DNA of 64,000 bases from Plutella xylostella (GCF_932276165.1 NC_063992.1:4784001-4848000), one strand, 5' to 3'. Positions 11,632 through 22,310 are shown, numbered from the stretch's first letter. A program made the numbers and translations. Notes: generated by a model not told the origin, from the letters alone.

Positions 11632-12130
11632 ATGAACAAAACATTACAAAGTGAAATCGCAAGACGTTTAACGGTAAGTAACATAGAATTGTAAATATTT
11701 TATTTGACTGTTAGAATATTTGTATTTGTATAAGCTAAGTATTTGTTTTTTTTTGTTTGCAGAGGAGAACTGTTCAATTATGGGTTCACCGATACGCAGA
11801 TTCGGGACATGTAGACAGTAGTCGTCTATACGGATGCATCACCACGCCATCGAGATATCGTAGCTGCACATAGCGCTGATCCGTTCTGCAGCACCCGTTC
11901 TACGGCCACAACACATAATCTATCCCTACAAACCGTACGGGTTCACTTGCGTGCTGCTGGGTTGCGGTGTCGGAAGCCGACGAAGAAAATTGCTCTAACC
12001 GATCAGATCCGACGATGTCAAAACAGAGTGCGTTTTGCGACTGACTATTTTAAACTTTGATTGGTGCAACAATGTGGTGATATTTAGTGATGAAAAGTCC
12101 TTTAAGTCAGACAAGGATGGATGGTAAGAT
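11632..12130 (+). pseudogene. Tc1-like transposase, two exons, frameshifted
   Basis: Exon 1 (11632-11673) starts MNKTLQSEIARRLT, a helix-turn-helix opening, and ends at ACG|GTAAGT. The acceptor TTTGCAG ends at 11762 and exon 2 continues in phase with RRTVQLWVHRYADSGHVD. A frame change near 11835 leads into TDASPRHRDIVAAHSADP, then NLSLQTVRVHLRAAGLRCRK, typical of the Tc1 bipartite DNA-binding region. A stop at about 12057 and a further shift precede VIFSDEKSFKSDKDGW, where FSDE holds the second catalytic aspartate. The catalytic C-terminus (DPNPIE region) is not found. At least two frame disruptions make it inactive. Confidence 0.75.
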
Positions 12131-12488
12131 ATTATGGCGAAAAAGTGGTGAAAATTATAGTTATTGGGGTTAGCTCAGTAATTTTTATTTTTTCATTTGT
12201 ATAAGATTTTAGTTATTTTGTTAAATACTTATTATTATTTACAATTATGGGTAAGCCATGTGTTAATGATGTTATTGTTACTGAGGTTGGAATAAGTTAT
12301 CTTATTTCTAGCTAATTAACATGTTGATTCATATAACTAATGACTTGCCTATTTACTTTAGTAAAACAGCCAGTCCATCCTTTTCTGTAGTTTATTATGA
12401 TTTAAAACTGCTAATTGAAAATTTTCCTTATTAATATAAACTACAACTATGTTTTAAAACGAAAAACAACAAAAACGTAACATCCTTA

Positions 12489-12635
12489 CCCCCTTATTCA
12501 TAGAGAAGTTACAAAACGTTTTAACTAATAAACTGTTTTGTCCTTCTCCAACAAAGAACAATTTGTTCTTTGACAGAGAGGGACAAAACAGTTTATTAGT
12601 TAAAACGTTTTGTAACTTCTCTATGAATAAGGGGG
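12489..12635. mobile_element. 147-bp near-perfect palindromic MITE
   Basis: The arms (CCCCCTTATTCATAGAGAAG outward) pair for about 60 bases around a short centre with AACAAAGAACAATTTGTTCTTTG. TTA flanks both ends (12486-12488, 12636-12638). It is inserted inside the Tc1-type element, so it is younger than that element. Confidence 0.85.
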
Positions 12636-12801
12636 TTAATGTTTATGTTACGGCAAGAATAAATTTTGTAATTTTAACACTTAATAACTTGTTTCATTTA
12701 CTTTCTGTGTTGCTTTTATTCGTATATACTACAATACTATTATTAGCCATATTAAAAAATAAATTAAATCTATAAAAAAAAACAAAAAAGGAATTTTGTA
12801 A

Positions 12802-12872
12802 GTTCAGAGGGATTTGAACCACCATACCGATTATTGTAAGTCTTGTATCATACCAACTGAGCCATTCAATCT
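12802..12872 (-). other. tRNA-like module, right arm
   Basis: On the minus strand TGGCTCAGTTGG is a consensus A box and GGTTCAAATCC a consensus B box, 40 bases apart. The anticodon stem does not pair. It mirrors the module at 11231-11307, so the pair is part of the transposon arms and not two independent tRNA genes. Confidence 0.6.
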
Positions 12873-13061
12873 ATTACAATGCAATGCAAAATTTTGCTTC
12901 ATATCATAAAAACAATGAATCATTGTCACTGGCACAACTACATGCTTACAATATCCGTGTGTGGGTTGCCCAGAACTAAATAATTACGTCGACGTCGCTG
13001 ACACACACATACACTACCTGCGTTAGTGTGCCCTGCCAACCATTTAACGTTACCGTGTGTA

Positions 13062-13601
13062 CTTTCATATTGTTTCCGAAAATACGTTTATCTTTCTCTC
13101 TGCTTCTACAAATTTGCCAGATTATTTTCTTACAAATTTGCAAGTGTAGATTATAAAAAACTTAGGTAATTAATTACAAAGCATTTTATTATTTTATCTC
13201 CGATACTAATAAATACAAATTTATACAATAAAAAAAATGTTAAGGCACCAATGGTACGAATGGAAATCAAGACTACTTATCCGTTTGTGTATGAAGGCAG
13301 CATACTTCAGTAAGCCCCTTAACCTAGTGGTGGCCGTGGACTTTTAAAAGGCTCTAGTCAAACCGACTTGGAAGCGGCTGCTTGTTGAGACACATTTGAA
13401 AATCATACAAATATTCATAAAAAAACCGGTGGTATTTATGTGACTTTCTATTGTAATGTAGACCTCCAGAGAAAATAATTCTATATGCAGATAGCAAAAT
13501 CACAGCTGATTAAAAAAAAATATTTCTGTACAATTTTTGTAAACATCAAAGGTTGAATGGAAGAAATAGCAATAATTTCAAATGTTTTTGTACCTATACA
13601 C
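13062..13601. other. Intergenic DNA, nothing recognised
   Basis: No coding or repeat structure was recognised. Confidence 0.4.
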
Positions 13602-13604
13602 TAA

Positions 13605-13756
13605 GGACTCATTTTTCAACACCTAGTCATATAAAAGTTATCTGAGGAATAATTCCGATGCTGTCGCGACTGAATGTTTGTATTAGACAGCGTCAGCTAC
13701 AATTTTATTCCTCAGATAACACCAAGATAACACTTATCTGACTATTGAAAAAGCCC
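13605..13756. mobile_element. Foldback MITE with TAA duplication
   Basis: Left arm GGACTCATTTTTCAACACC and right arm (complement of GGGCTTTTTCAATAGTC) pair, then again through GTTATCTGAGGAATAA. TAA lies on both sides (13602-13604, 13757-13759). Confidence 0.75.
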
Positions 13757-13759
13757 TAA

Positions 13760-14056
13760 ATAAATCAAAATCAAAAATATTTATTTAAACACCTTAGAAT
13801 AATTTAAATTAGTAACTACAATTATTATTCGTTTGGCAGTGGCGCGTCAACTTGGTGTGAATGGAGCCTAAGGTTGGCTTTCTACCACTCATTTGACATA
13901 GACTCCGTTTATAGATGTTTAGCCTTGAACTTAAGCTGAGCCAGACCGGTCATAGCCTAGATTCAGACCGCCTTTGTCTGTTTAAAAAAAAACCTTTGGT
14001 GATCTCCCGAGGTATGTCTATATGGTATTGTAATCGAGTTTAATAAGTATTTAATG
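13760..14056 (-). repeat. LINE 3'-tail-like sequence
   Basis: AAATCAAAATCAAAAATATT at the left is the reverse form of the TTTTGATT tails that end some lepidopteran LINEs. The rest, to about 14.05 kb, has no recognisable coding motif. Whether it belongs to the neighbouring LINE or to a separate truncated copy cannot be told. Confidence 0.35.
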
Positions 14057-14216
14057 TTTATTGTTCATTTGTACACACACGTAAAATAAATTTAACTACT
14101 TAACTTATACCTACTAAACTATCTATATATTTTACAAATAAAAAAGATAATAATATAAAATACTTATAATAATATCCTGGCCTGGAAATATTCTACCCTT
14201 AATAAACAGGAGTTTA

Positions 14217-15515
14217 TCAAAGGTAGAATATTTCTTTTAGTTCGCTGCCGTCGCCTGGGATGGTTCCGAGGAGGCTGGCAGCGTTCCCTCTCTGTATAGC
14301 CAGGCTGATGCGCTGGCTGAGATAGCTGCCAGCCCTCTGGTCCCTTGATACCTCGACCAGGCGCGACGAAAGTTCTTTTACTAGTCGTCGCGCTTCGGGT
14401 CCCCAGGGCCCCAGGGTCTCAACCCCAAACGGCACAAATATGTAGCTGTCAGACAGACCGTTGTATTTGCGCCGTTTGAGGTTTTCTGCAGCAGCCGCCG
14501 CCGTGCCCGCCGCCGCGGCACTACCCTGGATGTGGGAGGGGGCCACTGTGTCGGTGCATGTGGCGTCCCAGACTAGGCATTTCCCGTACTTCCAGGGCAT
14601 TACGGTCATACCGTCGGGCCTCTTCCCGTCGTCTCTCGCCAGGCCGGTTGGCTCCAGAATGGCGGGGATTCCGGCGCTCGCAAAGGCCCGACGTATGACG
14701 TCGTTAAGGGCCGCATGGCGGGGTAATCGGCCGGCACTCCGCTGACAGGAGAGGCCGTGGTGGCCTAGCTGGTCGACGGGGTCCCCGCAACGGCAGCGAT
14801 GTGGCTCGTTGGTCTTACAGCCTAGTCTCAAACAGACAGAAAGGTTAAAAGTGTTGCGGTCCAGCAGTGTGCCCACACTCGCAGATGGAAGGGCCCTCAA
14901 CCAATGTCCCGACTCCGGTTCGGCAGAAGCCATGAGGCGGGCGCGGTCTGCAGGGCTGGTGGCAGTTTCTAAGAGATTTTCCTGAACCTGCCTGCAGATC
15001 GGCTCGTCCCACAGTCTCTGGGATTCCGGTAGTCGAGGGACATCTTGTTGTGGGCCGGCGATATCTGACCAGGCGCTCCTGGCCTCGGCCAAGTAGGTGA
15101 CCTCTGCATCGCCAAGCGATGGGTAAATTATCTTTCCGTAGAGGCCAGCCGTACTGTGTGCCGAGGACAGGAACGCCGGGAGGGCCACACTGGACGCCGA
15201 GCGGATGCCCAGGCCGCCGAACCGTATCGGCAGCGATGCCTGGGCCCAGCTGCGGTTATCCAGTTGGCAATTTAGGATTTCGGTTAATATGTTTCTGATC
15301 ATCGCATCCAAATTATTAAGTAAATTTTGGTGTCTCCAAATAGGTGAACATCGCAGTACATATGTAAATTTTGGAACGAAAAGACAGTATCTGATGATTA
15401 CCAGGGCGATTTGCGGATTAATTTGTACCAGCCGATGCGATGATTCCTGGAATTTTGTGATTTCATCGTCAATATATTTGGGAATCGATTCGTCAAGAAC
15501 TGGGGATCCGAGGAG
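14217..15515 (-). pseudogene. RLE LINE, C-terminal piece: thumb, CCHC, endonuclease
   Basis: This piece starts in frame at LLGSPV, runs through YVLRCSPIW and RFGGLGIRS, and reaches the CCHC knuckle (CRCGDPVDQLGHHGLSC). The endonuclease follows: RHAALNDVIRRA, then KRPDGMTVMPWKYGKCLVWD with the PD and downstream D of the RLE active site, then ETLGPWG and QRISLAIQRGNAASLLG. The stop is at 14217-14219. The sequence is intact with no internal stop. It is cut off from its N-terminal half by the insertion at 15518-16857. The GC-rich plus-strand open frames here are shadows. Confidence 0.82.
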
Positions 15516-15517
15516 AC

Positions 15518-16857
15518 CCCAACAAACATTATACCCTCAGTTACAGCTATTTTTATAACTTTAACCTGTATAACTGTGTTATAATTATCTCAGTTCTAAC
15601 ATAAAGCGATAAAGATGAGTTAAAAAATGAAATTAGTGTTAACAGCAGGTTTAAGTGTTAAAATGGTATTAGTCAAAGCAATTATAATTAAGATGTTATA
15701 GGTTTAAACTGTTTCTAGTACCTAAAGCTATACAAGAGTGCTCACTGACACCTGTTAACACTTATGGTTGTTAAGTGGTTTCCTTTAATACTCATATAAA
15801 TATTTAGGTGTCATATTGACTTTAGGCTGCAGGAATTGGTTATAAAAGAGATTTTGTCAAGAGTGCAGTAAGACAAGATTCTTACAGTGTTGGAAAACTC
15901 AACAATGCAGTTTTAATCTTTAAGGTTAACTTAACTTACGCTTATTGCGTTAGGCAAGTAGACTGTAAAAGTAACGGTGTTAAGCAAGACTGTGCGGATC
16001 GACTAAGACTGCATAATACCCTTGGCTAAGGGTGTTCTATTTCAAAAAGTGTAATAGATTACTTAGGTGAGTCTATATGTCTTAAATGAAAGTTCGCCAT
16101 TTGCATTGGCGACCTAACCAATAAATTGCTGGGATAAACAATATTTTGCTTTAAAATACTTACTTATTTATGTGATTTTTGTTATTCCAGTCATGCCAAT
16201 CGATTTATGAAACTAATGGACATACAGCAAGGATACAAAAAAATACAAAATTGATTTGTCTATTTTATATTTACTTATGTTTCATTTGAAATCCTTAATA
16301 AATTCGGAGCGCATAAAAATTGAGGTGGAAAATATGGTATACATTACAGTAAAATTACAATGGCATATTATTTTCAATTCACAAAACATGTAAAGTCATG
16401 TTAATATATTATATTTACTGTTATTTAGTATTAATCAATACTGTCACTCTAATACTGTCGCGTATGATTACTGTTGACACTATTATTTTCAAAGACATAC
16501 AACTTGTATGGTAAAAGTGTATTCGAAAAACGGTAACATACTCACTTAACCCTTTTTTACCAAACAAATAAGAGTCAGGGAGTCAAATAACCATTCTACA
16601 ACTACAACTATACCGGCAAAAGTTCTAGCTGAGAGTGATTAAACGCTCTTCAATAGTAACTTTAGCACTTCAATGACACCGTTTTACAGACTTTCTAAAG
16701 CCTTTACTCTCAAAATCGTGGGCCTCTTTCGTGGTTATAAGTGAGTTAGAGCACTCTCCTACACCCTTATACAGCTATGTCTTAACACTTTAATTTTCGA
16801 ATGGAACCATTATACAAGTTATATGAGAGTTTTTTTAACGCTACGGTGTTAGTTGGG
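15518..16857. mobile_element. 1.34-kb unclassified non-autonomous DNA element
   Basis: It interrupts the LINE ORF. The ends are short imperfect inverted repeats, CCCAACAAACA and TGTTAGTTGGG. The flanking repeat is only AC (15516-15517, 16858-16859), or GAC if one terminal G belongs to the target. Removing the element restores the LINE frame, which supports these borders. The interior holds many copies of GTGTTA/TAACAC in both orientations, mostly toward the ends. No ORF of interest. The superfamily is unresolved. Confidence 0.6.
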
Positions 16858-16944
16858 ACGAAGCGAGCTTTTATTTAAGATTTTGATACCGGGTGCCAGA
16901 GAGTTAAATTTGCTATGGATGTCTGTTTGTTTGTCTGTCGGTAG
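16858..16944 (-). pseudogene. RLE LINE, 29-codon middle fragment
   Basis: This 87-base island lies between the two insertions. It reads in the LINE frame without a stop, including the segment SLAPGIKILNKSSLR, as expected between the RT catalytic domain and the thumb. It is recognisable only because of its neighbours. Confidence 0.75.
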
Positions 16945-16952
16945 GTTGGGGT

Positions 16953-18507
16953 TAGGGTTTCGTTTTTCCCGACCTTTTTCTGTTCCCGGGAAACGGGAAT
17001 TTTTTTCAAGATTTCCCGGGAATTCCCGGGAAACGGGAATTTCTTTTAAATGCTTGGTTTTGCTATTTTCGGGTATTAAAAGTCTATTAAAACACTTACA
17101 ATTAAATCCAATATACTTTTATCACTCGTATAGGCAGAAAAAAGCAACAGTCATAAAAATAAATTAACAACCAAAATTATAATGATTTGTTTAACATGCC
17201 AAATCATTGTTTTTTCTTAATTGTAAGTTAAACAATAACAAAGGTATTATAATTAACAGTTTCAAAATAATATTATTATGACATATAATTAAAATAGAAA
17301 ATTAATTACACTTGAGGTAATGTTCTAGAAAAAATAATTAATTCAACGATATATCGCTCAACCTACTTCTTATTTTGGTTTTTTATATTCGTTAGTAATT
17401 TTATAAAAAATAAACGTGGACACAAAATGGGGACATAAAAAAAATATGACAGGCGTCACATTAGCGTTAGCTTTTACATACTCTTTGCTCTCTTTGGTCA
17501 CATATGTAAAAGCAACAGATAAATACTTAAAGATGAGTCATTTATCTTTGCAATGCAGCTGCGCGAAAACAATAACGTATGATTTTCCAATAATTTACAA
17601 CAAAACCTGATCGTAGACGACAGATCCTGATCGTAGACGACAAGCCTGCCGATAATTTTTTTTGGTTTAAGGTAGGAGAAACAGATAAATAAAGATGAAA
17701 AAAATATATAATTATAAACAAACAAAAAACCCGACTGCTCGCTAAATAGATGAAAACAAGCCCCAATGTTAATGGAAAGTATCGCAGGCGGGAACCAACT
17801 TGACCGCCACACTTGTGACCTTGGTCTACCTATCTAAGTAAATTCAGCTATATGGTGAACCCTCTGCTGGTCCCCGCCTGCGATACTTTCCATTAACATT
17901 GGGGATTGTTTTCATCTATTTAGCGGGCAGTCGGGTTTTTTGTTTGTTTATAATTATATTTTTTTATTTGTAACTTTTTCGTTATTTTATATTTTATGAA
18001 ATATTATGTCAGTAGTCGGGTTTTAGTTTATTAACATATTTTATTTCAATAATTTTGGTGTTGTGATTTAAATACTTACCTACAATATTCATATTTTTGT
18101 AATGTGCTAATCAAGCGCTTTCATTTGATACCCCACACGGCATAGTTGGAAAAGTATTATTTTTTCGATCATCACTTTATGTCCTCTAGAGGGCGCTTTA
18201 TACATTTTAATGTAACGTCACATAGCCTATAACCATCGCGCAAGTAAGACGCTTTTAACGATACCTTATACATCAAAATCTATCAAGCCGTTTAGGCTAC
18301 AGGAGGGGACAAAGAAACATACAAACATACAATCGAAAAACATTACCCTCCTCCTTCGGCAGTCGGGTAAAAATATAGCATAGAATCGATTAAAAACCAA
18401 ACCCGGGAATTCCCGGGAATGCTATTTTTTTCCCGGTTTCGGGAAGGACAAATTTCCCGGGAATTCCCGGGAACGGGAATTCCCGGGAACACGGGAACGA
18501 AACCCTA
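16953..18507. mobile_element. hAT-like non-autonomous element, CCCGGGAATT arrays
   Basis: Both ends begin TAGGGTTTCGTT and are inverted. GTTGGGGT is duplicated at 16945-16952 and 18508-18515, an 8-bp target duplication fitting hAT. Just inside each end is a palindromic satellite of CCCGGGAATTCCCGGGAA units. The centre has no transposase and includes an inverted pair (17690-17965). It stops the LINE reading frame through the TAG of its own end. Confidence 0.82.
17690..17965. repeat. Inverted repeat nested in the hAT-like element
   Basis: Arms of about 95 bases (17690-17798 and 17873-17965) share ACCCGACTGC, CCAATGTTAATGGAAAGTAT and CGCAGGCGGG in opposite orientation, around a ~75-base loop. 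A related word, CGGCAGTCGGGT, recurs at 18357. Probably an older foldback insertion. Confidence 0.65.
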
Positions 18508-20022
18508 GTTGGGGTTGATAAAAAGTTCACATTTAGAGAAATTTAATTCTAGTCCGATGTTTTGGAATTCTTTGATCATGGAGTCAAGGTCTTGAAGAGC
18601 AGTGCTTGCTTCATCTCCTATGGATCCATCATCGAGATACCACACGTTAAATTTAGATTTAATTTTGGTTATCATCGGATGAATAGCCAGACTGAATATC
18701 GCTGGACCGAGTGGGTCTCCCTGCTGACACCCAGCCGCAGAGTAAAGGAGGTGGTTCCTGTATACTAATTTTGTTTTTTCTCCGTAACATTGCCACATGT
18801 AGTGGTATATTTCAGGAACCACCTCCTTGATCTGAGTCAGCAGAGCTTCCCTCTCAACCGAGTTGAAGGCGTTCCTTACATCCACTTTCAGCAGCACCTC
18901 GCCCGCGCCGCTTGTGAGGAATGCGCGCGCCGCGTGGACCGCCGCCTCGCACCCTCCTTTACTGCCGAAACCTAACTGGGTGGGCTGGAACTTATCCGAC
19001 AGTATTGGAGCGATGTGTTTGCAGCATATTTTGGATACCACGCGGCGGATTGCGTTTCCCACAGCGATAGGTCTTATCCCACCGTCCCTTTTTTTTAGAG
19101 CGCATAGGTTTGCACCGTATAAAATATCAGTTATCTCAGTGCAAACCTTTCCCGACAGCATGAGGTTCACTAGCTGTGTCACGCTCTCCAGCACGACTCG
19201 GCCAGTGTCTCCCGTTGTGCCAAAGATAAGATCTTTATAATGTTGGGGCGAGAGTCCGTCGAGGCCACCGGCCGAGCCGCCCCGGAAGGACGCGACTGCA
19301 GCCTGCACGTCTTCAACCGTGGCTGTCGGGGTGCGCTCGGTGGGGTCGGGCGGTGGTGGAAGCTGCGAGGATGGTGATGAAAGCGGGTGTTTTGACTCCA
19401 GGGCGGACAGAGTCTCTGCTGTGTCGGGTGCAGCCGCGTCGGACGAAAAAAGAAGTTGGGCGGCTCCCTTGATGTCCCCCGCATTTATCTTGCGTTCTAC
19501 GAGTTGTGCGGTGTTTCGGTGGGGGAGTCTGTTTGATGGTGGATGTTGGTTGTCGGTTTCTGTGGGGTGCGTGCAGTTATTTTTTATTTTTTGTGTTAGG
19601 GAGCCGCTCGACTTCCCGTCCCGGGTCACGTGGAGGGTCCGGTAAGAAAAAGTAAAAAATTGCTCCCAGCTGCTCACGTCATTGGTTTCTATTATTCGTC
19701 GAATGCATTGGGACAGAGAGGCGGCCACCGTATTCCGCGCGCCGCGGGGTATCCGTGCCACCACCGGGCAGGTGGACTTTAGCTCCGCTAGTTGCTTCCA
19801 CAGCCCGCCACCAGCAGGCCGACTGTGGTTGTGGTCTGTGGGGACATGGGCGGGCGGCGGCGGTGGCTGCGTGGACGATGGTTGGCGGTGTTGTTTTCCA
19901 TGATGAATCTTCAGGCCTCTCTGTCCCTTGAAAAAACGTGGCTGGGAGCAGTCCGGACACCTCACAAGTTCCTGGGACGGCGCAACATTACTGGTGGAGG
20001 GCGGGCAGTCTGTTTGAGACAT
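18508..20022 (-). pseudogene. RLE LINE, N-terminal piece: zinc finger and reverse transcriptase
   Basis: The first 505 codons of the LINE protein. Residues 22-45 form a C2H2 finger (CPDC..H....H), the DNA-binding head of R2-type proteins. A proline/threonine-rich linker follows. The RT carries GLSPQHYKDL, IRPIAVGNAIRR, LGFGSKGGCEAAVH, the motif A aspartate in KVDVRNAFNS, GCQQGDPLGP, and the catalytic WYLDDGSIG. It ends at the hAT-like insertion, whose end supplies the stop. The start at 20022 is the first ATG in frame upstream of the finger. No other damage is visible in this piece. Confidence 0.85.
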
Positions 20023-20159
20023 ACGCTGTTCTTAAAAATGCTAGATAAAAATTAAATTAATCTACTACATAGGTACTAAAAATATAAATATATATATCAT
20101 TATAAAAAACAAAATTAAAATAATAGAAAGACCTTTACAGTTACTAGCACTGCACAATG

Positions 20160-20480
20160 TTCGTCTCTTAGATCGAGTATAAGCACTCGGCAACTAAATA
20201 CCAGATTGTTTCTGTCGAGCGAGCGCACGTAGCTCCGGCCCGGAGGGGCCGGAGTAGGCTATGGCGGGCCCGCTGTGGCGGGGTCCAGGCCCCGCGCCTC
20301 CCTCTCGGTTCCTCAGGGAGGCTCCTGTGACGGACCCCGCGAGGCGGTGTCTGCCGATGATGACGGTGCCCACTCAGACCGGCCGGACCGTCGCGCGTGT
20401 TGCTCGGACCACTGCCTCCGCGGCTCTTAGGCCGGTTCCGGCCAGGTTCCGACACGTCCGAGAAGTGTATTTTGGAGAAG
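20160..20480 (-). other. GC-rich block upstream of the LINE ORF
   Basis: This strongly GC-rich island contains local hairpins such as GGCCCGGAGGGGCC and GGCCGGTTCCGGCC. It sits 140 bases 5' of the LINE start codon. The likely reading is the LINE 5' untranslated region, which in R2 relatives folds into a self-cleaving ribozyme. A separate insertion is possible. Neither strand has a recognisable protein. Confidence 0.35.
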
Positions 20481-20724
20481 AAGTCCTGGAGTTAGTTATT
20501 ATGTAGGTGCGTTGGCCGACTAGGAACACTTAAAACTCGTACATCGTGGAAATTGGTATTGTAAGCACTTCGGAATGTAGTATTTATATTATTATCTTAT
20601 TTGTAATTATGAATTTATAATTTTATTTATTTGTTTTATTTATTTGGCATGTTTACACTCAAACGTCAAACCCAAGTTTTAATTCTCACTGAAAGCTGTA
20701 AATTAACTCAACAGAATTTATAAT

Positions 20725-21985
20725 GCGGCAAGTTACTTGGCGACCCTCCTTGCGGGGTGAAAGAAGTGGCGGGGGCGAGGTAGCACGACATGCTACACAC
20801 GTAGAAAAGTGTGCCCGGATTAATCTCGCGATAGCTAGTAACTATTTCTGACGTAAGTAAAATTTTATTCTATGAGTGTTCCCGTAAATGTTATATTTAG
20901 CTTAAAATTTATAGTTTGACAGCATTAAAATTTGGATGTTTACCTTCAGAATATCTACCAATTTGAATTTATTTATGTAAAAGTGTTTTATTTTATAAAT
21001 CAATTTCCATGTCACTTTCATGTTCACTCTCTGTTTGAACTTGTTCATCGTCGTCGTCATCCTCATCTTCATCATCGTTTTCATTAACTTCAATTATAAA
21101 TCTAAGACAAAAACCAATTTATGTTTAATTTACAGTAAATTATAAATAAACAATAACATACCTGTCCAATACATCGTCAAATACTCTATCAGATTTATAA
21201 TATTCGTCTTAATTTTTTATGACATGGTCGTCACAATTTCTCCACTTTTTAGGCGAATAATTAGAGAAAAGCAACTCTAAGTCTTTTATCTCTTTATCTA
21301 AGTTAGAGTCAATCGACGTTCTCGCGAGCTCGCCTTTCACGTACCGCCAAACAAGTTCAATAGGATTTAATTCCGGGTGGTATGGGGGTAGGCGAAGCAC
21401 GATATGACCATTTTCTTTAAAAATTTCATCAATTTTGTAATTTTTCTCTGTGTTTTGCTCATTAATTACTTACATTAAATCACATAAATTTTGGTTGCTT
21501 TCCTAGTTACAAGAACTGACAACTGACGCACTGTCATATGGACTCTTCGTCTTTGTTGTTTACTTTTTCGTATCTGACTGCGCAGTACCAACCTTTAGCC
21601 GCGTAGCATGACTGATCCGGTACGCTGTTCTACAAGAAGCCCCTATATTGAGACATTATACGATTTGTTGTTTTTAACGTTATTTTGTTGACGAATTATA
21701 GATACCTAATAATAATATAATGATAATATTAAAAAGGCCTCAACACTCATCCTAAGACTAATGGTCTCAGGATCAATGATCTCATGTGGGTCGCACTCAA
21801 ATTATGACAGACTATATAAGACATGTGGCCGCCTCGGCTGCGCGGCCGAGACTGCCGTAACAATGACATGCAGTGCACGTGTTGCCCTTCCCCGCTACCC
21901 TCCCGCTATCCGCTGTCGTCTTGGGTACCTCGTCCCCTCCGCGTCTTTCACCCCGCAAGGAGGGTCGCCAAGCAACTTGCCAATC
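20725..21985 (-). mobile_element. DNA transposon relic with transposase fragment
   Basis: Inverted arms of about 60 bases (GGCAAGTTACTTGGCGACCC at 20725, complement ending near 21985) flank a DDE transposase C-terminus (20993-21465). No convincing target duplication was found, so the true borders may differ. Confidence 0.5.
20993..21465 (-). pseudogene. Tc1/IS630-like DDE transposase C-terminal exons
   Basis: Exon A (21162-21465) contains GHIVLRLPPYHPELNPIELV, the conserved block with the third catalytic residue, then WRYVKGEL and a DEYYKSDRVFDDVLD tail. A single TAA at 21209 interrupts this exon where the family usually has a glutamate. The donor CAG|GTATGT and acceptor CTTAG|ATTT define a 60-bp intron (21102-21161). 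Exon B (20993-21101) restores the phase as FIIEVNENDDEDEDD and ends in an acidic tail. The N-terminal and first catalytic segments are missing. Confidence 0.7.
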
Positions 21986-22194
21986 TATAGTAAGCACACA
22001 GGGTGTTGCAAAGATCTTAGAGTACAATGAAACGGGGTGACACAACTCATAATGAGCCGTTTTTCTTGACAGCTGCCAGTTGAGTTTTTGTGTAAGCCAA
22101 TAGATGTCGTGACTATATATAGTCTACAGTACTGTCAAATATTGCACATAGAGAGCAAAGAGGTTGAAGTATTAAACTCAGAATAAGAACTTTT

Positions 22195-22310
22195 AATAAT
22201 ATAAGATAGATAGATAAGATAAAAAGTATTTATTCGGTGTCTAGCACCACACACCAAAAAATAATAATAACATAACATAAGTAAGTACACAAAAAATAAA
22301 ACAAAAAAAC
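22195..22310 (-). repeat. GATA-tailed LINE 3' end-like sequence
   Basis: AGATAGATAGATAAGATAAA followed by TATTTATTCGG..CACCACACACC resembles reverse-oriented 3' tails seen again at 34919 and 63565. Confidence 0.4.

Larger units (their letters stand above)
10972..13059 (+). mobile_element. Tc1-type DNA transposon with tRNA-like arms
   Basis: The terminal inverted repeats span about 55 bases (CACACGGCAACGTCAAATGG on the left, its diverged complement on the right) and are flanked by TA. Inside lies a frameshifted Tc1-family transposase with one intron (11632-12130). Each arm also contains a tRNA-like module pointing inward, preceded by the shared word TGAAGCAAAATTT. A 147-bp MITE sits in the right half (12489-12635). 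At 2.1 kb it is near the full length expected for Tc1 elements with long arms. Confidence 0.8.
14057..20160 (-). mobile_element. RLE-type LINE (R2/R4/NeSL-like), split by two insertions
   Basis: The parts, in minus-strand order, are a C2H2 zinc finger, a reverse transcriptase with YLDD, a thumb region, a CCHC knuckle and a PD-(D/E)XK-like endonuclease, the plan of site-specific RLE LINEs. The ORF lies in three pieces (18508-20022, 16858-16944, 14217-15515), separated by DNA elements at 16953-18507 and 15518-16857. Discounting these and one copy of each target duplication, the frame is continuous with no stop and about 966 codons, close to R2 proteins. Both outer boundaries are uncertain; AATAAA on the minus strand near 14.06 kb may be the polyadenylation signal. 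Confidence 0.8.

Noticed and set aside
14461..14745. GC-rich plus-strand ORFs over the LINE (14461-14745, 18562-19645, 19682-20506)
   Set aside because: They are antisense shadows of the RT/endonuclease frame and of the GC-rich 5' block, with no domain motif.
20725..21985. The GACCCTCC..GGGGTG arms as ribosomal RNA fragments
   Set aside because: The two arms are inverted copies flanking a transposase, and I could not place them in any rRNA domain.
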